From assembly GCA_024760905.1 (NCBI GenBank), contig CM045733.1, positions 23,092,001 through 23,156,000 of the forward strand: a DNA stretch of 64,000 nucleotides, written 5' to 3'. Each line of letters starts with the position of its first letter. Within the stretch, counting starts at the first letter, position 1. Below the pieces are notes generated by a model that ran no database searches, was not told where the DNA came from, and was given only the letters and a program-made list of their open reading frames with translations. Made by a program: the position numbers and the translations under genes. Positions 1 to 11,037 of this stretch are shown piece by piece. This DNA is from Plotosus lineatus. Its lineage: Eukaryota; Chordata; Actinopteri; Siluriformes; Plotosidae.

Positions 1-488
1 GCATAAGCATATAAGAGAGCCCCAGGTGCATTGGTGGTTCTCCAAATTTCAGAAATAGCTACTACTGACAACCATTTTATCCACTTTATCATTACTAAAC
101 AGCCAGATGTGAACTGAAGGGCCTCCTTGGAACCTTTTCTCATACTGTCTGGTTTTTATCCAAAAAGCATGAAGCTGTGTTTATTTGGCCAATGAGTTTG
201 CTGGTTGTTTAGTGCACCTTAAGTCATCAGAGCTCTGTTCATCATCAACACTCAATAGCTGGTTTGGACATCTATAAAACAATCACTGCCGGGGACTTCT
301 TGCTGCCAACAGCATTTCTCCCATCCTACAGCACCAAAAGATAATCAACCTGTCACCAACTTTCTTTATTCAATTATATGCCTTTCACTGCATTTTCAGG
401 AAAGTTATTGAAGAGTTCCTACACTTTAAAACTAACAATAGTTTTATTTATTTTTGGTGAAACATTTTATATGTAAAAATACTGAGCA
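1..488. other. Anonymous AT-rich DNA
   Basis: No reading frame, repeat boundary or RNA motif was recognised here. Only short AT-rich runs are seen, ending at the target-site duplication of the first SINE. Confidence 0.5.
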
Positions 489-498
489 AATTTTAAAG

Positions 499-847
499 GG
501 GTCGGCACAGTGGTTAGAACATTCACATCACTGTAAGAAAGTCCCAGATTCACTTCCTGGGCTCAGGGCTTTTCTCTGTGAAGTTTGCATGTTCTCGATA
601 TGCTTGCTGTTTCCAGCAGGTACTCAGAGTTCCTCCCACAGTCTGAAAATATGCACAGTAGGCTGATTTTGTGATTCCGAATTGCCCCTCGGTGTGACTA
701 TGAAAAGGTTGCTTGTGTGTTTGATTGCAATGGCCTTAGCAAGGTGTATTCTGCCTTCGCCTGGAGTCGGCTAAGATAGGTACCAGTCTCCCGTGACCGT
801 TATAAGGATTAAGTTGCTTAGAAAATAAATGAATGAATGAATGCATG
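499..847 (+). mobile_element. tRNA-derived SINE, full length, with TSD
   Basis: The element opens with a degenerate tRNA-like head (A-box-like 'cagtggttagaa', B-box-like 'gattcacttcc'). It continues through the body 'gtttgcatgttctc...cacagtctgaaa...gcacagtaggctga' and ends with 'ggattaag...' plus a (GAAT)n tail. It is bounded by a perfect 10-bp duplication AATTTTAAAG at 489-498 and 848-857, the mark of LINE-mediated retroposition. The small frame across it is only a read-through. Confidence 0.85.
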
Positions 848-857
848 AATTTTAAAG

Positions 858-1548
858 TGGTAAAATAAATTTTACTACACCCTAAAAACTAAGTAAATGT
901 AAGTAGAACACTTTTCTCAAAAAACTTCGATAGAAATGTGATAATGTACAGATAATTTCAAAACATAAATTGTGTTTCAAATGGTAATGTTTTTGGATGC
1001 AATATACTAAAATACAATACATTTCAGTCAAATTTGACAGCTAGGGATTTATGCATTCATATTGAAATGTTGAACTCAAACAATGACGTTGACAATGTAC
1101 ATGGATTTTAGTTATGCTATCAATCAGTCATGCTTGTTTTGGCAAAAAAAGCTCAAATTTTGGATTAAAGTAATTGTTATAAGTTGACAGATATGTTGTT
1201 TATGTCTGTGGGAGTAAAATTATTGTCTTATCTCACTATTTCCTTTGTTGCTGTTTACATCTGCTTAATGGTAGTGTTTCAATTAATATTTTATTACACG
1301 GTTGTAGTTAATTGTATATGTCTGCCTTCAGGCCTGGCACTACATATAAGATCAATATTTGAGGTGGTGGGGAGCATGTGACTAGATGGCTCATTGGCGA
1401 ATGTGATGGTCTCCTCAATGTGCAGTCATGTGTAATATATTTAATTTTCATTGCCTTTCCTTGTGTGCCCATAATACAAGTTTGTGTTGTCATAGAGATA
1501 ACTGATCAGATTGTTTCTCACTTTCTGGAATATATGACAACTGACATA
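858..1548. other. Anonymous AT-rich DNA
   Basis: Frames here encode only leucine/valine-rich low-complexity peptides without a recognisable domain. No TSD-bounded element was seen. Confidence 0.5.
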
Positions 1549-1870
1549 AGGCAGTGGTGGTCTAGTGGTTAGAGTGCAGGATTGCTGATCCTAAGGTTGG
1601 GGGTTCAAGTCTCCATAAGGTTGTCACTGCCCCCCCAGTGCAGCTAACTGGGTTATCAGTTTATCAGGTTATCAGTCCAAAGACGTGCACAGTAGGCTAA
1701 TTGGCCGTTCTAAATTGCCCGTAGGTTCGCATCGTGCAGAAGGCAATGGCAAACCACTGCACTAATCCTGCCAAGAAAACCTCCATGAAGATGATAACCA
1801 GGGCGTTATCCTTCATGGCGGGTTGCCAATGGTCGTCCTACGACTCAGGCACTAGATAGATAGATAGATG
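1549..1870 (+). mobile_element. Chimeric SINE with a BovB/RTE-like tail
   Basis: The head 'gtggtctagtggttagag...gggggttcaagtct' and body 'cagtgcagctaactgggttatca' match the head-1 SINE of this window. Near 1675 it switches to the body of the head-2 SINE ('tccaaagacgtgcacagtag', 'ttggccgttctaaattgcc'). The last part ('aggcaatggcaaaccactgc', 'ccaagaaaac', 'cctacgactcaggcac') resembles tails of BovB/RTE-mobilised SINEs and ends in (GATA)n. No TSD was found. Confidence 0.7.
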
Positions 1871-2135
1871 TGTAATTCATTAGTTTACATAGTTAATTGA
1901 CACTTTGCTTTTTTGACGATGGCCAAAAGCTGCAAAGGTCAGTGAGTTAAGTTGTTTTTTAAAGGGAGACGACACTTGCAATAATTTTCAAAAGTACATC
2001 CCATGATAGAAAGAATTAGATTAGTGAGAAGGTGTCAATACCTGAGATCTAGAGGTAGATACTAAAATACGATAAAGAATATAAAAATTTTACTAATGCT
2101 CTTGGGTTGAATAAACTAAGTCAATTCTGCAAACA

Positions 2136-2449
2136 GGGAAGCAGATGTGGTCTAATGTTTAGGACATCTGCCTCACAGCAAGAAAGTCCTATGCTCAGTG
2201 AGTTTTCATATTCTCCCTGCGCTTGTGTAGGTTTCCTCTGGATACTTCAGTTTCCTCCCAAAACTCTAAAAAATATGCACATTAGCCCAATTGGTTATTC
2301 CAGATTGATTTTAGGTATTATTGTGAATGAGTGTTGTGCACTGGATTGGTGAGGTGTTCAGGGGTACCCCTCCTTTGCCCGGATATGGCTGAGATAGGCT
2401 CCAGCCTTTTACAACATTAGTAGCATTAAAAGGTTTGTAAAATGGATAT
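2136..2449 (+). mobile_element. Head-2 SINE with 13-bp TSD
   Basis: The degenerate head contains 'cctcacagcaagaaagtcc'. The body 'cctgcgcttgtgtaggtttc' and tail 'gataggctccagcc' follow. A perfect 13-bp duplication AATTCTGCAAACA lies at 2123-2135 and 2450-2462. Many substitutions suggest it is old. Confidence 0.85.
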
Positions 2450-2462
2450 AATTCTGCAAACA

Positions 2463-3004
2463 TCACTGCCTGAGAGTAATGTTTGCATGTTCACTGAGTA
2501 TTGTTATGGCACAGCATCAGCAATGGGCAATGAAAGCTATGACGAAACTGCCCTTCAGCATTAGGCTGGTGTAATATGCATAACATCTTCAGTCAGGAGT
2601 GAAACACGGATTCTTTGCCATGCATGCCATGCGATGTGAGAGCAGAACAATGAACATGTGTCATATACACTTGTCATCTTCAAACAGAGATGAAACGTGA
2701 AAGGCACAATGACTAAGCTTTTAATTTGACTTCTGCAGGCAGATGCAAGAAAGAGCTAATGACAGCTGTAGCCCCATTCTCAGTCCCACCAGACATTCAT
2801 CATTAGTGCTATGTTACATTATGCAGTGAATTAATTAGTGCAAGCCTGATTTATGAAGAATATCAGTCTAGGTTTTGCCCTTTTGTTAGTTTGTCTTCCA
2901 TCTGTTCTTTCTCTATGATTGGGACCTTAATTGTGCTGCTGAAATCTTTACAGTTGTCAACATTGACATTCAGGCATTGGTTCAATATCTTCAATGTTTC
3001 ATCC
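2463..3004. other. Anonymous moderately complex DNA
   Basis: No element boundary or coding domain was recognised. The short frames on both strands lack family features. Confidence 0.45.
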
Positions 3005-3170
3005 AGTTCAGGACTGTGGCGCTTATCCAAGGAATATTGGACAAGATGCAGGGATGCCAGACCATCCAGGAGATCAGGCACACACACATTCACAGTTAGG
3101 GACAAGTCACCTGTTCCCCTACTGGCATGTTTTCAGGAAAATACTCCAAATAGATGTTAACCAGGAATCA
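3005..3170 (-). mobile_element. Fragment of an antisense SINE-like body
   Basis: 'cacacacacattcacagtta' followed by 'cctactggcatgttttcagg' resembles the antisense body of fish SINE-like repeats ('attcacacctagggacaa...catgtttttgga'). Head and tail are missing. Confidence 0.45.
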
Positions 3171-3330
3171 AGATCACACCGAGAGGTGACCACACAACAT
3201 ATGGTTTAACTGTGCTGTTTTCTAGCTCATCACATGCATGATTCCCAAGTAACATTAAATATGTTTGAACAAAACAGTTGGAATACAGTACATGACCTGA
3301 GAACTTTTGATTGACAAAGCAGCCATAATA

Positions 3331-3580
3331 ATTAGATTGAGATGGTTTGGACATGTACAGAGGAGGGATAGTGAGTATATTGGTAGTAGGATGCTGAGGT
3401 TGCAACTACCAGGCAGAAAGGCTAGAGGAAGACCAAAGAGGAGATTTATGGATGTGGTGAAGGAGGACATGAAGGTAGTTGGTTTAGGAGAAGAAGATGC
3501 AGAGGGTAGGGTGAGATGGAGGCAGATGATTCGCTGTGGCGACCCCTGAAGGGAACAGCTGAAAGGAAAAGATGAAGAAG
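3331..3580 (+). mobile_element. 5'-truncated RTE LINE (3' end only) with 15-bp TSD
   Basis: This short sense copy holds only the last ~75 codons of the RTE protein plus the 3' end. The protein reads 'RWFGHVQRRDSEYIGSRMLR', then 'GRPKRRFMDVVKEDMKVV', and ends 'RQMIRCGDP'. The nucleotide end is 'ggaaaagatgaagaag'. A perfect 15-bp duplication AAAGCAGCCATAATA flanks it (3316-3330, 3581-3595). The good TSD and few coding lesions suggest a fairly young insertion. Confidence 0.92.
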
Positions 3581-3595
3581 AAAGCAGCCATAATA

Positions 3596-3851
3596 TTCAT
3601 ATTGTTTCACTAATATTCATATTCTCTATGAGACATATTTTACTTCTGTTATAACATTTTTAATCCACAAAAAAAGTTTGAATTATTTACATTTCCATGG
3701 ACTGATATTGCTGACAATTGCAGTCACATACAGTATACCCTTCCTCTTAGTTTAATTTCATTTACTGTACATTTTCATGAGTTAATGACCACCAAAGTTG
3801 TGTCAATCTACTGAAAATACATTATATGTAAAATCCAATTCGTTATCTTAA
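3596..3851. other. Anonymous AT-rich DNA
   Basis: No repeat, gene or RNA recognised between the RTE copy and the TTAA-flanked element. Confidence 0.45.
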
Positions 3852-4153
3852 CTGTTACGTTGCTATGTTTTTTTGTACTATGTTGATGCTGCATGCTACA
3901 TTATGTACATATTTTCCGAACAGCCAATCAAATTTACAGTAACATTTACTTGTATTTCTTTTTCATTGGAAATACATATAAGATAAAGTCAATTCTAGCC
4001 AATCTACAGCCGTTAGTTATGCTATATATGGAAGACAACGACAATGGCTTGCCGCATTTCTTGCATATGTACAGCAGAGCCGTGACCACGGCTCGACGCA
4101 TTTCTTGAGTACAACGTCATGAGCCAGTATAGCGGCTCCCTGCAGCATAACAG
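3852..4153. mobile_element. TTAA-flanked miniature DNA transposon (piggyBac/Looper-like)
   Basis: A 302-bp unit starts CTGTTACGTTGCT and ends in the inverted TGCAGCATAACAG, about 13-bp terminal inverted repeats with 3 mismatches. TTAA lies on both sides (3848-3851, 4154-4157). A TTAA duplication is diagnostic for the piggyBac/Kolobok group. There is no transposase, so it would be non-autonomous. Superfamily assignment rests only on the termini. Confidence 0.7.
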
Positions 4154-4244
4154 TTAATTAAGCACACAGACCAATACCTTTTGCATTATAATATGTACAC
4201 CACTTAAGTGGAATTGGCAGTTGCCTTATATTTATCTTTTTTTT

Positions 4245-4392
4245 TCTTTCAAAAATTACAACCAAGGGCATTCCTCAAGGGCCCAACAATAGCAGCATGG
4301 TACTGCTGGAGCTTGAACCGCCAACCTTTGTAGCAGTAACTTTATGAGCCTTTATAAGCCTTATGAACTGAGCCACTACTGACCAGTTGGGA
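4245..4392 (-). mobile_element. Antisense SINE of a third, 'gggccc' type
   Basis: Read on the minus strand it begins with a tRNA-like head ('actggtcagtagtggctcag', B-box-like 'ggttcaagctcc') and runs into 'ttgggcccttgaggaatgcc'. The same type occurs at 25.4-25.56 kb and 56.15-56.34 kb. Confidence 0.65.
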
Positions 4393-5481
4393 AGCATGTG
4401 TTTATATAAATAAAATGAATTGGCAGTGTATGAAAACAATATATTTACATCCTTATATGTTTTTATTCAAAAATCTGTACTGACACAATAGGAAGCCACC
4501 TAAATTAATTCACTTTGAGGGCTTGCTTCCATAATCTGTCCCTTATCAGCTGAACACGAGCCACTGTAGAAAACCGACACTCAATTTGTGTGAAACTCGA
4601 GGGAAGTAAATGACAGTAGTGCAGGAGGTATTCATAATCTCTTTTGAACATAGCAGCGGGCCTCATTCTCTCTGAATAAACTGTGATTAATGTAACTCCA
4701 CTCCCTCTGCTACTTTAATTCATACCTATAACTGGAGGGGAAAAATTGAGTATTGTAATGAATAAGGAATCCATATTGGGTAGAGATAAAAGGAGCTGCT
4801 TACAGACTCCGATACTAATTTTTACTTATTTATTTTTACCTTTAGACATAATCTCTTAGGGATAGCGTGAAATATCCCTCATACTGTCAGAGGAACATTG
4901 TCATGCATCATAGGAAAAAAGCACCATTCACATACGTCATAACATGTAGCTGATAGCAAGTTAAACTGCTTTGCTGAATGTGCTGGGGCAATTTAGAGAG
5001 ACTATCATGGAAGATAATTGTACCAGACTTTATTTGATGGTTGAGTGATGGTCAATATGCATTAGAAGGATAATGAAATCTTCATAGCTTGGTGAATGAA
5101 ATACCCTTAAGGATGTAATTATATGCAGCAATTAGTATCACTTCCACAGTGCTACAAAGGTGTTGGGAGAATGAAAACATAATTGTACTCATCAATCCAT
5201 CTAGTTACCAAGAACCAATCCACTTTATACCAACCAAAGCACTATCAGTGAGCATGAACATTAAAAATGAATTGCAGTTCTGTGCATTGTATGCACACAA
5301 AGCTATTGACTAACATTTGACAATGAAGTGAGCATGCAGAAAACCTTTCACACGTGAGAACACTGAGTATTGAACATCCAGGATTGACATATCTAAACGT
5401 CCCATCCCATGCTCACCACTTCACTTTGCAAACAAGTCAAGTTGATTTTTATATCCACTGCCACAGATGAGGAATCTCAAC
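4393..5481. other. Anonymous DNA, possible conserved non-coding stretch
   Basis: Nothing coding or repetitive was recognised. The part around 4500-4740 has balanced composition and no repeat signature, unlike most of the window, so a conserved non-coding element is possible but untested. Confidence 0.35.
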
Positions 5482-5483
5482 TA

Positions 5484-5742
5484 CAGTGGTACCTCACTTT
5501 ACAAAATGAATCCGTTCCAGAGCCTTTTTGTAAATTGAACCGCATCTTACATGTAAAACGCGCGATTTGTTCCAAGGCTCCCAATACGACCCCCTAAACC
5601 CTTTAAAAATTATGAAAGTATACCTTTTAAGACCGCCTTCTGCTTCAATATTGTACCGATGGTAGACGGGTTTGGTCACATTCCTTTGTGATATCACTCA
5701 AGCCCGTTTCTTCTTGTCACTCGCACCAGAAATCACAGGCGC

Positions 5743-5803
<61 letters not shown>

Positions 5804-6308
5804 TGTGTGTTGTGTGTTGACCATGTCTTCTAAGCAGAGTTATAATCGTACAAATGTTTATGGAAGGTTAAAAGCCTGAGTCAAGAAATAAAGCATAAAA
5901 CAACAGTAACTCTGTCCTTTACACGGAAAACATCATGGTAGATTCAGCTCCATAATAGGCAATGGGAGGTAGCTGCATCATTCCTCCTAGCCAATGGGAT
6001 CCCTATCCAAGATGGCGTTAGGTGGATCTGTCCAAGATGACGCCCGAGTGAAGGTGACAGGAACGACAGCTCAGTTGTTAGCCAATGGGAGACCAGCAGG
6101 GCGGGATGTTTGAACGTCATTGATGGGAGAGCAGCTCATGCATTGTTTGAATGTTTGAATGGCGCTTTGAATGGCGCATTTGAATTTTTAAGATGGGGCT
6201 TTCGTAATGTGAACTTGTTTCGTATACAGAGACAAAAATTTTAAGCAAATGCGTTTTGTAACCTGCATTTTTCATTTGGTGAGACTTTTGTAAGGTGAGG
6301 TACCACTG
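5484..6308 (-). mobile_element. pogo/Tigger-like non-autonomous element, family B, copy 1
   Basis: Terminal inverted repeats CAGTGGTACCTCACTTTACA (left) and the complement of CAGTGGTACCTCACCTTACA (right) bound 825 bp. The left flank is TA, the right flank is AA (a mutated TA duplication). The inside shares text with the copy at 17.2 kb, including the minus-strand remnant 'YNIEAEGG' of the transposase N-terminal region. The catalytic DDE region is absent. A long (GT)n tract has grown inside it. Confidence 0.85.
5745..5817. repeat. (GT)n microsatellite
   Basis: About 36 GT units with a few GC interruptions at the right end, lying inside the family B pogo-like element. Confidence 0.97.
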
Positions 6309-6435
6309 AACTTCCCTTTTTCCTGTATCATTTTATAATTTTCATTTATTTTTTGAAGTGCTTAATCCTTTTAGAGTCACCGAGAGGCTAAAAGCTATCA
6401 GCTAGCTCTGGGTGAAGGCATGGTAAACCCTGAAC

Positions 6436-6754
6436 GGGTGGTACGATGGCTTAGTGGTTAGCACAGCTGCCTCACAGCAAGAAGGCCTGGGTTCGATTCC
6501 AGGCCTGAATGTTTCTGTGTGGAATTTACATGTTCTCCCTGTGCTTGTGTGGGTTTCCTCCCAAAGTCCAAAAACATGCACAGTAAGTTAATTGGCTGTC
6601 CCAAATGGCCCGTAGGTGTGAGTAAGTCTGTATGTGGCCTGGCGAACCATGTGGTAGATCATTGTGATCACAACCATGACAATCCCTGTATGAGCATTAT
6701 TCAAGCTTCAGGGATCAATGCCCATTCCTTGTGATTGGATGTAGACGTAGATAG
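6436..6754 (+). mobile_element. Head-2 SINE with 11-bp TSD
   Basis: The tRNA-like head is well preserved (A box 'tggcttagtggttagcac', B box 'gggttcgattcc'). The body 'catgttctccctgtgcttgt' follows. The 3' part departs from the usual tail and ends in (GTAGA)n. A perfect 11-bp duplication AAACCCTGAAC lies at 6425-6435 and 6755-6765. The polymerase III boxes are intact by eye. Confidence 0.87.
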
Positions 6755-6765
6755 AAACCCTGAAC

Positions 6766-6860
6766 AACTCATCAGAGCAACACACCCAACCATTCACACC
6801 TGGAGCAATTCAGAACAGCCTATTAGCCTAATGTGTATGTCTTTGGACTGTGGAAGAAAA
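6766..6860 (-). mobile_element. Antisense SINE body fragment
   Basis: 'accattcacacctggagcaa...gtctttggactgtggaagaa' is the reverse complement of the central part of the head-2 SINE. The fragment lies directly after the TSD of the preceding SINE, which therefore inserted next to or into it. Confidence 0.65.
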
Positions 6861-8488
6861 CTAGACTACTTTGTAGTGGAAAATTTAAAATCTTCAGGTT
6901 TTCGTCTCCTTAATAAATGCTTTTTGGTCTGAAACAGAATCTGCCCTTTCAATTAATACTGATTCAACTGTAGGCTTTGTAGTGGGAATATTTTAAAGTT
7001 TGACCTTAAATGAAGCTGTAATCAAAAAGATTTGATGTACTCGCCTTGCAAAAAGGTTTTCTCTGACTCCTCAGGCACATATGCATGCATTGGTCCTCAC
7101 TATAACAGGGAGACGAAAGGTTTTATTTAATGGTGCGGGAACATGATGTGAATGAGTTGTCAGATTGCTGTCTGATATGTTCTAGTTCACTGGGAGATCA
7201 TTGGCTCCTGGACAATAATTGGTTAGGTGGTCTCGCCGAACCAATGGAAGAAGAGTGCATGTGCCAAGCACAGAACTTGCTCATGGACTAGAATTGATAA
7301 ACCAATTAAATAGGTGTATATATAGGAACTGAGAGAAAACGAAGTATATTTTTCATATCTCTACCTAAGTGCATTTATGACGGGTGTCTCCTTGCAAAGA
7401 TAATTTTTTTTCTGCTTCTAAATACTTTGTATCCTGATTTCTTGCCCAAGGATACGTAATTTCCACAACAACCAAGAGGAAACTCTGGAAGAAGAGCTTT
7501 CTTGTTGTGGATGTTGTAGTGTGTGCAGCTGTGTAGCTGTGCTACTGGGCCACCCTCTTTTTCATAATGATAGACCAAAATATGGCTTTTTATTAAACTG
7601 TAATTAATTAAATGAAAAAAAGCATATGAAATAAAACATGATTACAAAAACAACAATAAAACGAACCAGAATTAAAACTCACCATGTGTTTCCATCCATA
7701 AAATGGATATTATCCCAAGTTATTTATTCATTTTTTGTAATTTTCCCCAGGATTTTTTCCCTAATTTTTGTAGCCAATTTCTATCCATCACATAGAACTT
7801 CTCTGCCCCACAACAACTATCACCAGGCAGGCGAAGGTCACAGCATTCTTTCTTTAAAGCATTGAATAAAAAACAAAACAAAAAAAAAAACTGCTGTGCA
7901 TGTATTATCAGAACTGGTGTAATTCACTCAAAGGAAAGCACTATCCCCAAAGATTGTAGGGTCCCTCCCCCCTATGCACTCCTAGCCACAGGTGATTGTG
8001 TACATCATCTTGGGGTCAAAATTGCAATCTCTGGATGATATGGTGAAATTTACACCATCAGACAACCCTTATTGTTGTTGTTGTTGTTGTTGTTTTGTTC
8101 ACCTGGTTTATGCGATTACACGCCTGTTAATGATTTGCCTAAAAGACTCTCATTATTCAGACAGCCCAATAAACTTATTATTTATTATCCTAATTAATCT
8201 TCATTTAATCAGCTTTTACCCACAAGCTTTTAATCATGTAACCCCACCACCATCACAAACAGGCTGACTGAATAACCATCATTCATGCCATCTTCCTGGA
8301 CAGTGCAATACTTACACTTATGTTTAAGTGCAATAGTCATATTTAAGTTTCAAGAGCAACACTTATGTTTAGAGCAGGTCTTGAACATCATAACATTAGC
8401 ACCATGCACCTCATAATTAAAAGCTCCACCTCTTACCTGGTGTACATCATAATATATCATTCACCGGTGTATGTAAGATATATGTATA
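6861..8488. other. Anonymous AT-rich DNA with a (TTG)n tract
   Basis: No element boundary or protein family was recognised. Short frames here (for example 7375-7578 minus, 7638-7865 plus) have no domain. A TATA-like 'gtatatatagg' near 7315 could be chance. A (TTG)n run lies at 8072-8094. Confidence 0.45.
8072..8094. repeat. (TTG)n microsatellite
   Basis: About eight TTG units in a row. The apparent cysteine run in a plus-strand frame is only this repeat translated. Confidence 0.95.
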
Positions 8489-9196
8489 CACTGCCCTCCA
8501 GAATTGTTGGCACCTCCTGTTAAGATGTGTTTTTTAGCTTCTAATAATTTTTTTTTTTAATAATAAAGGACCACATTGAAAAAAGAGGATCATATAATTT
8601 CATTTCAAGTGCATTTATTCAGTGGAGAAAAAAAAAAAACCCACATTAAGAAATAAATATTTTAAATTAAATCATGTGCACTACAATTATTAGCAGCCCT
8701 GTTGTTACAACTTTGTACAACCTCATTTTACCAACAAAAAAAAGCACTTAAACTTCTTCTGTAATGTTTCACAATATGGGAGAATACTCAAAGAGGGATC
8801 TTTGACAATTCTCTTCTCTGCACTCTCCTCTTCAGCTCACTCCATGGGTTTTCAATGGGGTTGAGGTCTGGGGACTGAGATGGCCATGGGAGGAGATTGA
8901 TTGTCTGGAGAACCAATTATTTGTACATTTGGCCACATGTTTTTAAATTATCTTTATAAAGTAATTATCTTGCTGAAAGGCCCATCTTCAACTTTCGGTC
9001 AGAGGATACCAGATTTTGATTTAAACTGTCTTGGTATTTCAAAGCATTCATATTGCAATGCACCCTAACAAGGTTCCCTGGGCCTCTGGAAGAGAGACAG
9101 ACCCACAGTATCACCAACTCCCCCTATAGGTCACACTTGGCACGAGGTGCATTTCTGCATACTCATCTTTTGTGTTTCGCCTGACCCGCTTAAAGT

Positions 9197-9524
9197 TACT
9201 AGTTACTGGTTACTGGTGTGTTGACATGCTTCTGGCATCACTGGCCGTTGCATCTATCCGCTTTCTCTTAGCGAGGGCAGAATCCCTCCTGGACAGTCAC
9301 CGGCCATCACAGGGCAGAAACACGCTGAAGGCTATGTAGCCTACTCTTGACAAAAGTCAGCAATGGTTCTTTTACGTGCCTCTCACCATAGACAGTGAGA
9401 GACATGACCGACCTTTTGATAACCCAGTTCGCTGCACTGGGGGGACAGTGACAACCCATTGAGAGTGGGGCTTGAACTTTAGGATCAGTGATCCAGCACA
9501 TTTTACCACCAGGCCACCACTGCA
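9197..9524 (-). mobile_element. Head-1 SINE inside the Tc1 element, 16-bp TSD
   Basis: On the minus strand: head 'gcagtggtggcctggtggta', body 'aactgggttatcaaaaggtc', common core 'aaaagaaccattgctgac', and a 3' end made of GTTACTA-type repeats. It is flanked by CTGACCCGCTTAAAGT (9181-9196) and CTGACCCACTTAAAGT (9525-9540), 16 bp with one mismatch, cutting the transposase frame. Confidence 0.9.
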
Positions 9525-9540
9525 CTGACCCACTTAAAGT

Positions 9541-9790
9541 GTTTGTTGGCAAAAAGCTCTGCTTTGGTCGCATCTGACCAAAGTGTCTGGTCCCAGTTGA
9601 AGTTCCAGAACCACTTGGTGAAATCCAGATGTTGGCATTTATGATTGTGAGTTAGAAAAGTTTTTTGTGCATGTCTTCCAAACAGCTTGTTGGCAAGTAG
9701 ATGGTGCCTGATGGTTGTTTTGGAGACTTTGTGATTGCAAGATGCTGCCATTTGATGCACTTCTTGAACAATGAGCTTTATGTAGATCGA
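9541..9790 (-). pseudogene. Tc1-type transposase fragment
   Basis: The minus-strand frame contains 'VSKTTIRHHLLANKLFGRHA', followed by 'NFNWDQTLWSDATKAELF'. This is the junction between the DNA-binding domain and the first catalytic Asp of the DDE domain in Tc1 transposases ('WSDETKIELF' is usual). The usual Glu after the catalytic Asp is Ala. The frame then runs into the inserted SINE and the rest is broken by stops, so it is dead. Confidence 0.85.
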
Positions 9791-10575
9791 CACACATCTA
9801 CCTTACTTGAATGGTTTGTTGCTTTGTCTTTCCCATGTTGAAGAGTGGATAAGAGAAAATGCCTCTGTGTCACATAATATTTACAACCTGGGGAAACAGG
9901 AAGTGATGAATTAATAATTTCTGGTAAATGTTCCCAGATACGCTGATCAATTTTATAAACTATTGTAGAAATGACTAAATACTTCAATTACATTTATTTC
10001 TCAGGAATTGTTAGGCATGCCAATAATTGTGGAACAGGTGATTTTATGAAAAAGAATTATTTCTTGGTCATGGATTTATTTCCTCCTCAAAAGTCAGCTA
10101 AGTTGAAGGTTATATATATATTTTTTTACAATTTTCAGTGTGAGTCTGCTTCTGCAATAAATATGTATTTATTTTAAGGCTTTTAACGCATCTTACACAC
10201 GTGGTGCCAATATGTATGTTTCTATATGTGTGTTTGTTTGTCCATCTAGACATCCTGGGGTTGGGGTGGTCGAAGTCTGTGGGTGTGCAGATGACTGATC
10301 AGTCCAATCTGCACTCAGAAAGTTCACTGGGAGTGAGGACAGGGGATGGTGACATAGATGGAGATCTATTAGCGCTGTTCTTCCTGGCCTGTCTGCAGTA
10401 CTCTGCTGTAGTAATCCTGTCACAGGTACTGGCACCTCTGCACCATCAAGATCTGTCCTACACTGCCTGCTTCCACATGCTGTGGCTGATGCTGAAGGCC
10501 ATGAGAGCGGCTTTAAGGGTGTCCTTGAAGTGCTTTTTCTGTCCTCCCTGGGAGCGTTTGCCTTGTACCAATTCA

Positions 10576-10973
10576 TCATACATCAGTTCCTTTGGGAGGC
10601 GATGGTCTGGCATGCAAACCACGTGTCCTGCCCAGCAGAGCTGTGACTGTATCAGGAAGGTATGGATGCTGGACAGGCCGGCATGAGTGAGGACCTCGGT
10701 GTTTGGAACCTTGTCTTGCTACTTTATGGCGAGAAATTTTCTGAAGCAGGTCGTGTGGAAGTGCTTCAGCTTCCTGGCACAGCATTGGTAAACAGTCCAT
10801 GTTTCACAGCCATAGAGCAGTGTGGTGAGAACTATGGCATGGTACATTTTGATCTTGGTCTCCGGAGTGATACCTCTCTGGTTCCACGCGTTTTTGTAGA
10901 GTCTACCAAATGCAACACTTGATTTGGCGATTCTGGCATTCACTTCATCAATGACGACACTATTTGGGAGCAT
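10576..10973 (-). pseudogene. LINE-A C-terminal region
   Basis: 'RIAKSSVAFGRLYKNAWNQ', 'LYGCETWTVY' and 'KLKHFHTTCFRKFL' correspond to the thumb and connection region after the reverse transcriptase. Further downstream, 'GQKKHFKDTLKAALMAF' can be read across frames near 10500. Stops and shifts split the region. Confidence 0.8.
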
Positions 10974-11037
10974 GCTGCCAAGGTATGTGAACTTGCCTAC
11001 TGCGTTCAGTCTCTGCCTGTTGATAGTGATGTTTGGT

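Larger units (their letters stand above)
8489..10211 (-). mobile_element. Degenerate Tc1/mariner transposon interrupted by a SINE
   Basis: The left end reads CACTGCCCTCCAGAATTGTT after a TA and continues 'ggcacctcctgttaagatg'. The right end holds the inverted 'gcatcttacacacgtggtgc' and is lost at ~10211, where LINE sequence begins. The transposase is on the minus strand. A SINE with its own TSD sits at 9197-9524, so the Tc1 element is older. Confidence 0.88.

Noticed and set aside
6861..7580. Solo LTR (TATA-like box near 7315, 'attaaa' near 7593)
   Set aside because: No TG/CA ends, no 4-6 bp duplication and no partner copy in the window.
10201..10686. 161-codon plus-strand frame
   Set aside because: It is the opposite-strand shadow of the LINE-A C-terminal region; the minus strand carries the recognisable motifs.
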